Positions 6,453 to 11,838 of a stretch of 11,838 bases of DNA are shown here, in pieces (position 1 is the first letter of the stretch; each line of letters begins with the position of its first letter). This DNA is from Bacteroidota bacterium (GTDB lineage Bacteria > Bacteroidota > Bacteroidia > Chitinophagales > Chitinophagaceae): contig JAEYRC010000022.1 of the NCBI GenBank assembly GCA_023409675.1, forward strand, positions 1-11,838, read 5' to 3'. The notes beneath the pieces were generated by a model, which saw nothing but the letters and a program-made list of their open reading frames with translations, did no database searches and was not told the origin of the DNA. Made by a program: the position numbers and the translations under genes.

Positions 6453-7388
6453 TTATCCCCCGATCTGCAGTTTATCCAACACCACCTTACTCATCAGGAA
6501 GTAGGCTTCATGGCTGTACCCGGCAATATGCGGGGTGAGCATTACATTTTCCTGTTCCAGCAGCCAGCTAAGCAGTTCCTGTTCTTCTGGGGAATAGGTT
6601 CCGAGTTGTTCATTTTCAAGAACATCGAGACCGGCAGCGGCAATTTTACCCGCTTCAAGTGCGCGTTTTACGGCAAATCCATCATGCACTTTACCCCGGC
6701 AGGTATTCAGAAAAACAGGTTTTTTCTGTAAGCGGTTAAAGAAAGCATCATTTGCATAATGATAGGTTTCCTCAGTGAGCGGAAGATGAAGACTCACTAC
6801 ATCCGAGTGTTCCACCACAGCATCCAGTGATGCAGCCTTTATCCTGTTTGTTTCGAAACCGGTACGGTACTTATCATGTGCCAGCACATTTACATTGAAT
6901 CCCGATAAAATATTCGCAAAGGCTTCACCGGTATTTCCAAATCCGATAATGCCTACGGTTTTGCCGGATAACTCGGTTCCCCGATTCTGATCACGAATCC
7001 ATTTTCCCTCACGGATCTGTTGCATGCTCCGCGACATATGCCGCATCAGGTTGAGGGTCATGCCCAGCGCGTGTTCGGCAACCGCATTGCGGTTTCCTTC
7101 CGGGCTGCTCACACAGCGGATCCCTTTGGTGGCCGCATATTGGTGATTGATAAGTTCCATACCACTTCCCAGTCGTGCAATCCATTTCAGGTTCGTGGCC
7201 GCATCGATCAGGGAAGCCTCTATCTTCAATCTTGTGGTTACGACGAGGCCTTCAATTTCCTGAACCTGGTTCCCTAATTCCTGCAGCGTAATTGCAGGCT
7301 GATACGAAACCTGGTATCCGGCATTTTCCAGCCGGGTCAGCATATATGGATGAACTTTTGCGGTAATGAGTACTTTCTTTGGATGCAT
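6453..7388 (-). CDS. D-isomer-specific 2-hydroxyacid dehydrogenase (NAD-dependent)
   Basis: A 311-residue cytoplasmic oxidoreductase of the SerA/formate dehydrogenase-like family, which interconverts 2-hydroxy acids and 2-oxo acids with NAD(P)H. The Rossmann motif GIIGFGNTG is at residues 146-154 (G149, G151, G154). The catalytic set can be assigned as R231 (NTCRGK), E260 (LENE) and H287 (LTPHIAG). The N-terminal catalytic subdomain includes the conserved RLGSGMELI and EHALGMTLNLMR stretches. At this length it lacks the ACT regulatory domain of long SerA forms. It could be a phosphoglycerate, glyoxylate/hydroxypyruvate or other 2-hydroxyacid dehydrogenase; the neighbours do not decide. The ATG at 7388 is only 8 nt after the rsmA stop, so it is almost certainly translated from the rsmA transcript. 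The hairpin at 6354-6394 is a plausible end for that transcript. Confidence 0.9.
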   Translation of the reverse strand: MHPKKVLITAKVHPYMLTRLENAGYQVSYQPAITLQELGNQVQEIEGLVVTTRLKIEASLIDAATNLKWIARLGSGMELINHQYAATKGIRCVSSPEGNRNAVAEHALGMTLNLMRHMSRSMQQIREGKWIRDQNRGTELSGKTVGIIGFGNTGEAFANILSGFNVNVLAHDKYRTGFETNRIKAASLDAVVEHSDVVSLHLPLTEETYHYANDAFFNRLQKKPVFLNTCRGKVHDGFAVKRALEAGKIAAAGLDVLENEQLGTYSPEEQELLSWLLEQENVMLTPHIAGYSHEAYFLMSKVVLDKLQIGG

Positions 7389-7396
7389 ATTCAGGG

Positions 7397-8149
7397 CTAA
7401 ACCATTTTAAAGGTAAGTTCACCAAACGCTTCAACACTTAACTGTTCCGCCCGCTTTGAAAATACCGGATCTTCCAGCGTTTGCGCATCGAATAACGATT
7501 TAACCGCATTTCGCAGGGTTTTACGGCGCTGGCTAAACGCTGTTTTGACCAATACAAAGAATGCCCGCTCCGACTTGAAACGGGTATCCATTGATTTTCG
7601 TGTCAGACGTATCACCGTACTCTTAACCTTGGGCGGCGGATTGAAGGCTTCCTGTCCCACCTCAAACAAATTTTCAACGGAATAAAATGCCTGCACCAGC
7701 ACACTGGTAACGCCATACACCTTAGAGCCTTCCCGGGATACAATCCGCTCCGCTACCTCTTTCTGAAACATGCCCACCATTGTGGTGACCAGGTCTTTCC
7801 ATTCCAGTATCCTGAAAACAATTTGGGTGGAGATGTTATAGGGAAAATTGCCCACGATCGTGAAGGGTTGTTGAAAAGGAGCAGGAATATCCAGAATACT
7901 TTCAGGAATAATACGTCCCCTGAGCTCCGGATATTCTTTCAACAGCCATTGTACCTTTTCATCATCTACTTCCACACAGCGGAAATCCACAGCCGGTAAG
8001 CGCAGAAGGTATTTGGTGAGTGCTCCCCCACCCGGGCCAACTTCCAGCAATCGCTCAGGCATTTGCTGCTGCAGCGTATCCACGATGCGTTGCGACACCG
8101 ACTCATCGATCAAAAAATGTTGTCCCAGGGATTTTTTAAGCGTATACAT
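7397..8149 (-). CDS. rsmA: 16S rRNA (adenine1518-N6/adenine1519-N6)-dimethyltransferase RsmA
   Basis: RsmA (KsgA) dimethylates two adjacent adenines in the 3' terminal helix of 16S rRNA using S-adenosylmethionine, a late step of 30S subunit assembly; loss gives kasugamycin resistance. From the ATG at 8149 it has 250 residues, normal for the family. The N-terminal KKSLGQHFLID, the SAM-binding motif LEVGPGGGALT (about 35-45), the acidic residue E60 that binds the ribose, and the catalytic motif NFPYNIS (101-107) are all intact. The frame can be extended three codons to a TTG at 8158, but the ATG gives the usual family start. TACTTTTG on the minus strand (8162-8155) would place the transcription start at or next to this ATG. 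rsmA heads a short operon with the dehydrogenase and is divergent from pdxA, a gene it also neighbours in enterobacteria. Confidence 0.96.
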   Translation of the reverse strand: MYTLKKSLGQHFLIDESVSQRIVDTLQQQMPERLLEVGPGGGALTKYLLRLPAVDFRCVEVDDEKVQWLLKEYPELRGRIIPESILDIPAPFQQPFTIVGNFPYNISTQIVFRILEWKDLVTTMVGMFQKEVAERIVSREGSKVYGVTSVLVQAFYSVENLFEVGQEAFNPPPKVKSTVIRLTRKSMDTRFKSERAFFVLVKTAFSQRRKTLRNAVKSLFDAQTLEDPVFSKRAEQLSVEAFGELTFKMV

Positions 8150-8154
8150 GTGGT

Positions 8155-8162
8155 ACAAAAGT
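8155..8162 (-). promoter_or_regulatory. Candidate -7 box for rsmA
   Basis: TACTTTTG on the minus strand matches TAnnTTTG exactly and ends 5 nt before the rsmA ATG. No TTTG lies about 20 nt upstream, so support is partial. If used, the rsmA transcript would have almost no leader. Confidence 0.4.
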
Positions 8163-8225
8163 AGCGCATATGATCAATTAGCGCCTGCGGATTTCCACCG
8201 GCGGGCGGGTTCTGCGATTAATGTG

Positions 8226-8233
8226 TAAATTAG
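8226..8233 (+). promoter_or_regulatory. Candidate -7 box for pdxA
   Basis: TAAATTAG differs from TAnnTTTG at one base and lies 18 nt before the pdxA ATG. The decamer AATTAGCGCC that overlaps it (8228-8237) occurs a second time at 8176-8185 in the same intergenic region. No -33 element is evident. Confidence 0.3.
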
Positions 8234-8251
8234 CGCCCATAATACTGATAC

Positions 8252-9334
8252 ATGAACTCATCTCAGCATAAGCCCGTCATTGGGGTAAGCATAGGCGATA
8301 TAAATGGAATTGGACCGGAGATCATCATAAAAACTTTTTCCGACAACCGGATCCTGGAGCTCTGCACTCCGGTGATCTTCACCTCAAACAAGGTGCTGAA
8401 TTTTTACCGGAAAACCATTCCCGACCTGAACTTCAATTACCAGATCATCAAGGATTTTTCCCGGATCAATCATAAGCAGGTGAATGTGCTGACCAGTTGG
8501 GAAGAAGATGTCAACGTAACGCCCGGACAACTCACGGAAGATGGTGGCAAATATGCAGTAATAAGCCTTCAGGCCGCCGTGCAGGCTTTGAAGAACCGCG
8601 ATATTCAGGGTCTGGTAACCGCCCCGATCCATAAGAAAAATATTCAACGCAGCGATTTCAGTTTTACCGGTCATACCCCCTTTCTGAAGAAGAGCTTTGG
8701 GATGAAAGACGTCCTTATGCTGATGACTACAGAATCGTTCAGGGTGGCGGTTTTATCAGAACATGTACCCATTCAGGAAGTTGCCGGCCTGGTTACCCGC
8801 GAATCCATCCTGTCAAAAATAAATATTCTGCATGATTCACTGATCAGGGATTTTGGCATCAATAAACCGAAGATCGCTGTTTTGGGCTTAAACCCTCATG
8901 CCGGTGATGAAGGCCTTATCGGCAAAGAAGAATTGGAGATCATCAAACCCGCTATCAAAGAAGCCCGTCAGAATAAACTGGTAATGGGACCCTTTCCCGC
9001 GGATGCGTTTTTTGCCCGGGGTCATCAGGAAAAATTTGACGCTGTTCTGGCTATGTATCACGATCAGGGATTGATTCCCTTTAAATCCATCGCTGCGGAA
9101 GGGGTTAACTTTACGGCCGGTCTGCCCGCGGTACGTACCTCACCTGACCATGGAACCGCTTTTGATATTGCCGGAAAAAACCAGGCTGATCCGGTATCGT
9201 TTCTTCATGCGCTGTATACCTGCATTGATATCATCCAAAAACGGCGTTTCTATGATGAAGCGCATCGCAACCCACTGAAGAAAGTTACGCCGATAATTCT
9301 GGCTAATGCCGAAGATGAAAAGATTGAGGAATAA
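8252..9334 (+). CDS. pdxA: 4-hydroxythreonine-4-phosphate dehydrogenase PdxA
   Basis: PdxA oxidises 4-phosphohydroxy-L-threonine in the deoxyxylulose-5-phosphate-dependent route to pyridoxal 5'-phosphate; it is a cytoplasmic, metal-dependent NAD enzyme that works with PdxJ. At 360 residues it is slightly longer than E. coli PdxA (329). The N-terminal GVSIGDINGIGPEI is a variant of the usual GDPAGIGPE. The substrate loop FTGHTPFL carries H141. Metal ligands are H171 (EHVP), H215 (NPHAGD) and H270 (MYHDQGLIPFK), matching E. coli H166, H211 and H266 in order and spacing. RTSPDHGTAFDIAG near the C-terminus is the other family signature. The ATG at 8252 gives the normal start. No intrinsic terminator follows; instead the left arm of an inverted repeat starts one base after the TAA stop. 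Confidence 0.96.
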   Translation: MNSSQHKPVIGVSIGDINGIGPEIIIKTFSDNRILELCTPVIFTSNKVLNFYRKTIPDLNFNYQIIKDFSRINHKQVNVLTSWEEDVNVTPGQLTEDGGKYAVISLQAAVQALKNRDIQGLVTAPIHKKNIQRSDFSFTGHTPFLKKSFGMKDVLMLMTTESFRVAVLSEHVPIQEVAGLVTRESILSKINILHDSLIRDFGINKPKIAVLGLNPHAGDEGLIGKEELEIIKPAIKEARQNKLVMGPFPADAFFARGHQEKFDAVLAMYHDQGLIPFKSIAAEGVNFTAGLPAVRTSPDHGTAFDIAGKNQADPVSFLHALYTCIDIIQKRRFYDEAHRNPLKKVTPIILANAEDEKIEE

Positions 9335-9335
9335 T

Positions 9336-9361
9336 CAATACGCGCATGTTGTGCGAAATCC
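9336..9361 (+). repeat. Left arm of inverted repeat flanking the toxin-antitoxin pair
   Basis: This 26-bp arm matches the reverse complement of 10069-10092. The shared order is CAATAC, CGC, then TGTTGTGCGAA (11 bp exact) and a final TCC, with one substitution and two single-base gaps. The arm can fold by itself into a 6-bp hairpin (9341-9346 with 9350-9355, one G-U pair, 3-nt loop). No T-run follows, so it is not an obvious terminator. Confidence 0.75.
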
Positions 9362-9448
9362 GTTGTAACAGACTTTACGATCTTCAAAGGGCTAAACATT
9401 GATTCTTCATTACTTCTAGGATCGAATTAAAAATCCTGACTTTCTTAG

Positions 9449-9462
9449 ATTCAAGGTTGAAT
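9449..9462. promoter_or_regulatory. Candidate operator palindrome upstream of the toxin-antitoxin pair
   Basis: ATTCAA-GG-TTGAAT is a perfect 6-bp inverted repeat, 63 nt before the antitoxin ATG. A second short palindrome, CCAA-AAA-TTGG, lies at 9491-9501. Ribbon-helix-helix antitoxins such as ParD bind short palindromes and repress their own operon, so either site could be the operator; this is inference. The rest of 9362-9525 is AT-rich and holds no gene I can see. Confidence 0.35.
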
Positions 9463-9525
9463 AAGCGTTATCAAACCATCTAGAATATTACCAAAAATTG
9501 GCAACTTTATATCAAATTCAGGAAA

Positions 9526-9777
9526 ATGGGACGAAATACGTCTGTTTCTTTAGGTGATTATTTTGAAGGATTTGTTGAAAACCGAATTGCCCATGGGCGA
9601 TATAAAAATGCGAGTGAAGTAATTCGGGCTGGACTGCGGCTTTTAGAAGAGGAAGAAAATAAAGTAGATGCATTGAAAACTGCTATTGAGGAAGGAATCA
9701 GCAGCGGTTTTGTGAAGGAATACAATCCAAAGGAACATTTAAAACAACTTAAAGCCAGAAAGAAACTGTATGGCTAA
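9526..9777 (+). CDS. ParD-like ribbon-helix-helix antitoxin
   Basis: An 83-residue protein with the ParD/CopG-type N-terminal ribbon-helix-helix: a TSVSLGDYFEGFV strand-helix start, followed by GRYKNASEVIRAGLRLLEEEE (key residues Y, S, E, V and R-A-G-L-R), the hallmark of type II antitoxins of the ParD family. The C-terminal half (about 50-83) is charged and likely disordered until it wraps around the toxin. It is expected to neutralise the toxin and to repress the operon by binding the upstream DNA. AGGA at 9520-9523 is only 2 nt from the ATG, an unusually tight spacing. The reading frame overlaps the toxin gene by 8 bp (ATGGCTAA), giving antitoxin-first, translationally coupled order. Base composition here is more AT-rich than in pdxA or ruvC, suggesting acquisition. 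Confidence 0.92.
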   Translation: MGRNTSVSLGDYFEGFVENRIAHGRYKNASEVIRAGLRLLEEEENKVDALKTAIEEGISSGFVKEYNPKEHLKQLKARKKLYG

Positions 9778-10069
9778 ATTTTTTTTAACGTACAAAGCTA
9801 TTGCCGATCTTTCTTCTATCTGGGAATACACTTTCGACACTTGGTCAGAGCGCCAGGCTGATAAATATCATGAGATGCTGACCTCTGCCTTTGAGGATAT
9901 TGTCAAACAACCTGCATTAGGAAAAAAGTATCCTGAAATCGATATAAGTTTAATGGGATTTCGTGTTGGCAAGCACATAAAATTCTACCCGATTATCAAC
10001 GCTATAGACATTGAGATCTTCAGAATTTTGCACTACAAAATGGACTTAAAAAAACGAATTGAAGAATAG
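9770..10069 (+). CDS. ParE/RelE-family toxin
   Basis: A 99-residue protein of the ParE/RelE superfamily. The N-terminal strand and helices read KFFLTYKAIADLSSIWEYT and ERQADKYHEMLTSAFEDIV. The central QPALGKKYPEI and GFRVGKHIKFYPI strands, and the C-terminal FRILHYKMDLKKRI, follow the typical ParE order; ParE toxins commonly end in a strand of the form I.R.LH..MD. Because it pairs with a ParD-like antitoxin, gyrase poisoning is the likely mode of action, but RelE-like mRNA cleavage cannot be excluded from sequence alone. The start ATG at 9770 lies inside the antitoxin gene. The TAG stop (10067-10069) touches the right arm of the flanking inverted repeat. The protein looks intact: normal length, no frameshift. 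Confidence 0.9.
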   Translation: MAKFFLTYKAIADLSSIWEYTFDTWSERQADKYHEMLTSAFEDIVKQPALGKKYPEIDISLMGFRVGKHIKFYPIINAIDIEIFRILHYKMDLKKRIEE

Positions 10070-10092
10070 GAATTCGCACAACAGCGGTATTG
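10069..10092 (-). repeat. Right arm of inverted repeat flanking the toxin-antitoxin pair
   Basis: Reverse-complement partner of 9336-9361, beginning at the last base of the toxin stop codon. The exact core is TTCGCACAACA (10073-10083), and the outer part GCGGTATTG (10084-10092) also matches. Together the arms bracket a 757-bp segment holding only the toxin-antitoxin operon. Confidence 0.75.
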
Positions 10093-10259
10093 CCAAAAGG
10101 GTGAGCTTTGGGGACAATTTCGATCTTTAAGTAATTCTATAAACGTAGGCCGCCTGGGGATTGAAATTCTAATACCCCGCATTCGACTGCTTCTTTATAT
10201 ATTCCGGATACAATCTTCCTGATCCACCACTTCTGTTTATATTTAATTGATGCCGGACT
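10093..10259. other. Intergenic DNA without a recognised gene
   Basis: Between the right inverted-repeat arm and the next terminator there is no gene I can identify. It contains an imperfect hairpin (GGGGATT at 10156-10162 with AAT-a-CCCC at 10171-10178, 8-nt loop) with no T-run after it. A minus-strand reading frame without a start codon is open from the terminator down to a TAG at 10139-10137; it may be chance or a gene remnant. Confidence 0.4.
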
Positions 10260-10297
10260 AAAAAAACTCCGGAAGGCCATTATGCCTCCCGGAGTTT
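10260..10297 (-). terminator. Intrinsic terminator after the secreted-protein gene
   Basis: On the minus strand, AAACTCCGGGAGGC (10297-10284) pairs with GCCTTCCGGAGTTT (10277-10264) over 14 positions with one mismatch and a 6-nt loop. A run of seven T (10266-10260) follows. It lies 26 nt beyond the stop of the minus-strand gene. On the plus strand the downstream T-run is short, so function as a terminator for the toxin-antitoxin transcript is less certain. Confidence 0.92.
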
Positions 10298-10323
10298 AAT
10301 CATCCGTTATCAGGTACTGACGC

Positions 10324-11838
10324 CTATTTCCGGAGTATGAATTTGTGCTGCGACTGGTGACCTCCGGCCTTCAACTTCAGGTAATACAAACCGTTAGTGA
10401 AATTTCCCAATCCATTCAGGGTAATTACATTCAACCCCTGAGTAAGTGAAAAATCGCGGGTTAATACCACCTGACCTCTCGAATCATATACCGCTGCTTC
10501 CAGCCGGTCAGCGCCTGCACTTTGCAGGGTGATATTCAGGTAATGCATAGCCGGATTCGGACCAATCTTAACTTCCGCCACCGGATTAGCATTAACGTGA
10601 ATGGTCTCACTCAACTTGAAATATTTATCAGCCGAAATCGCTTTTATCCGGTAGAAAACGCCTGCGGCAGCAGGACTGCCCTTATCGGTATAACTGAATG
10701 ACCGGGCAAGGAGTTTTTCACGGGGAGCTGTAACCGAAGCAATTGAACTGAACTCAATGCCGTCCATACTCCGTTCAATTTCAAATACATCAATGACTTT
10801 ATCACAGGAGATGGTCCAGTTTACGGCATTTCCGCCAACCGTACCCCGTGCATGCAGGCGTATAAAATCGGCTTCCAGTGCAAAGGGCTGATACCTCCAG
10901 TCGCGATCGGGAGCGCCAATCACGCACTGGCCAACCACGGAGCGGGAACCCGGAGTTGCATCACCGCTAAAGCTACCAAAATGACCCATATAGGCGGATG
11001 TACTGCGAACAGACGCATTATCGAGATCAAAGAGATCATCCAATCCATCCCCATCAGTATCTATACCGGTGAGCATAATCGCATCATCCCGAAGACAGTT
11101 AAAGTTCAGGTCATTGCCTTCAATGATATCCAGTGCGCCATCAGAATCAGTGTCGGTATCCCGGTAATCGGGTATTCCGTCGCCATCCTGATCGTTGGGG
11201 GTGATTCCGTTTCCGCCAAAGCCGTTATAAGTATCGTAACGATCATCAATACCATCGCCATCTGAATCAGCGAATAAGGGTAAGCGATAGCTGTTTGTGG
11301 CCATTCCTTCTACGTTATCCGGAATACCATCGTTGTCACTGTCAATATCCTTATAATCGGGATTCGGATCAAAATCGCTGTTGCGTAGATTGAGCGCGGG
11401 CATGGCTTCAATAGCGTTATCCCAGCCATTTGAACCCGTTACTCCATCTACCATTCCATTGCTGTTCGCATCGGTAAAGCCGGCTTCACGTATATCGGTG
11501 ATACCGTCATTATCGCTGTCTAAATCATAAGGGTCGGGTTTGCTGTCGCCATCAAAATTCGTATAAGGATAGCTGTCAGCCCGGCCATCGCCATTCGTAT
11601 CGGCCCCGGTTCTCAATAAGGTATTGGCAGCATTTTCACTAATGCCATCATTTCCCACATCGCCATCTACAGTATCGCTGAAACCATCGGCATCCGAATC
11701 GATATATCCGTCGATGATGCCATTGTTATCTGCATCTGTTCCGCCGGCTTCCACTACATCGGGTATACCGTCATTATCGCTGTCAAGATCGAACATATTG
11801 GGTATGCCATCTCCATCCAGATCGGGCAGGCCTAAGCC
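10324..11838 (-). CDS. Secreted thrombospondin type 3 repeat protein with type IX secretion sorting domain (5' end cut by window)
   Basis: The C-terminal 504 residues of a larger protein; the frame is open to the window edge, so the ATG at 11796 is almost certainly internal. From about 11838 to 11010 it consists of calcium-binding acidic repeats of the thrombospondin type 3 kind: more than a dozen DxDxDG-like loops, for example DLDGDGIPN, DLDSDNDGIPD, DQDGDGIPD and DTDGDGLDD. Then comes a linker, followed by a beta-sandwich-like segment (about 10863-10591) with the FN3-style FEIERSMDGIEFSSI and GVFYRIKAIS strands. The last 80 residues (about 10575-10324) form a type A C-terminal sorting domain: IGPNPAMHYLNI, AAVYDSRGQVV, FTNGLYYLKL and the basic end HKFILRK. 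Proteins of this type cross the outer membrane through the type IX system and are cleaved and anchored or released. The specific role (adhesin, enzyme scaffold) is unknown because the N-terminal part is missing. Confidence 0.9.
   Translation of the reverse strand, partial: GLGLPDLDGDGIPNMFDLDSDNDGIPDVVEAGGTDADNNGIIDGYIDSDADGFSDTVDGDVGNDGISENAANTLLRTGADTNGDGRADSYPYTNFDGDSKPDPYDLDSDNDGITDIREAGFTDANSNGMVDGVTGSNGWDNAIEAMPALNLRNSDFDPNPDYKDIDSDNDGIPDNVEGMATNSYRLPLFADSDGDGIDDRYDTYNGFGGNGITPNDQDGDGIPDYRDTDTDSDGALDIIEGNDLNFNCLRDDAIMLTGIDTDGDGLDDLFDLDNASVRSTSAYMGHFGSFSGDATPGSRSVVGQCVIGAPDRDWRYQPFALEADFIRLHARGTVGGNAVNWTISCDKVIDVFEIERSMDGIEFSSIASVTAPREKLLARSFSYTDKGSPAAAGVFYRIKAISADKYFKLSETIHVNANPVAEVKIGPNPAMHYLNITLQSAGADRLEAAVYDSRGQVVLTRDFSLTQGLNVITLNGLGNFTNGLYYLKLKAGGHQSQHKFILRK
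11501..11784 (-). repeat. Long-period duplication inside the acidic repeat region
   Basis: An identical 20-bp sequence (ATACCGTCATTATCGCTGTC on the plus strand) occurs at 11501-11520 and 11765-11784, exactly 264 bp (88 codons) apart. The encoded protein shows the same 88-residue period: DLDSDNDGI.D..EAG.TDA..NG..DG appears twice. This indicates duplication of a block containing several calcium-binding loops, not only of single loops. Confidence 0.7.

Noticed and set aside
8150..8158. TTG start three codons upstream in rsmA
   Set aside because: The ATG at 8149 gives the usual RsmA N-terminus, and the TTG lies within the candidate -7 box.
9336..10092. Integron gene cassette with attC site
   Set aside because: The arms contain GTTGTGC and GCACAAC, which do not fit the GTTRRRY/RYYYAAC boxes, and the two arms flank the genes instead of forming one attC on one side. 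No integrase is seen.
9336..10092. Classic insertion sequence
   Set aside because: No transposase gene lies between the arms, and the bases just outside them show no convincing target duplication.

Overview
The window looks like a piece of a Bacteroidota chromosome, most likely from the Chitinophagaceae or a close relative. Three things point there: a secreted protein with a C-terminal type IX secretion (Por) sorting domain, promoter-like sequences of the Bacteroidota kind (TTTG about 20 nt before TAnnTTTG), and scarce Shine-Dalgarno sequences. CGCAGAT-rich intergenic DNA fits the same picture. The genus is inferred from protein style, not from a search.

Layout. Positions 2-2155 (+): a UMF1/Atg22-type MFS transporter cut by the left edge, then a complete metallo-beta-lactamase-fold hydrolase, probably one operon. 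Positions 2151-2242: six CGCAGAT copies, partly as three 20-bp tandem units that begin inside the hydrolase stop codon region. Positions 2264-4086 (-): a flippase-like (LPG_synthase_TM) membrane protein and an exported DUF3108 protein joined by an ATGA overlap. Position 4087 on (+): ruvC, head-to-head with the flippase-like gene; neither has an ATG start. Positions 4714-6309 (-): a GNAT acetyltransferase, a HIT hydrolase and greA, with a strong intrinsic terminator after greA. Positions 6453-8149 (-): rsmA followed by a 2-hydroxyacid dehydrogenase. Positions 8252-9334 (+): pdxA, divergent from rsmA. Positions 9526-10069 (+): a ParD/ParE-type toxin-antitoxin pair. Positions 10324-11838 (-): the C-terminal part of a large calcium-binding-repeat protein, cut by the right edge and followed by a strong terminator.

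Most genes are housekeeping: recombination (ruvC), transcript cleavage (greA), 16S rRNA methylation (rsmA) and vitamin B6 synthesis (pdxA). Accessory DNA is concentrated between pdxA and the secreted protein. The toxin-antitoxin pair there is bracketed by a near-perfect inverted repeat (9336-9361 and 10069-10092) whose arms start right at the pdxA and toxin stop codons. This suggests a discrete cassette with no recombinase of its own.

The other regulatory oddity is the greA leader: a consensus-like promoter (6410-6441, minus strand) is followed within about 10-15 nt by an 11-bp hairpin plus U-tract, before greA begins. This resembles the layout that yields GraL short RNAs from the Escherichia coli greA leader. 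No tRNA, rRNA, CRISPR array or transposase gene was recognised.
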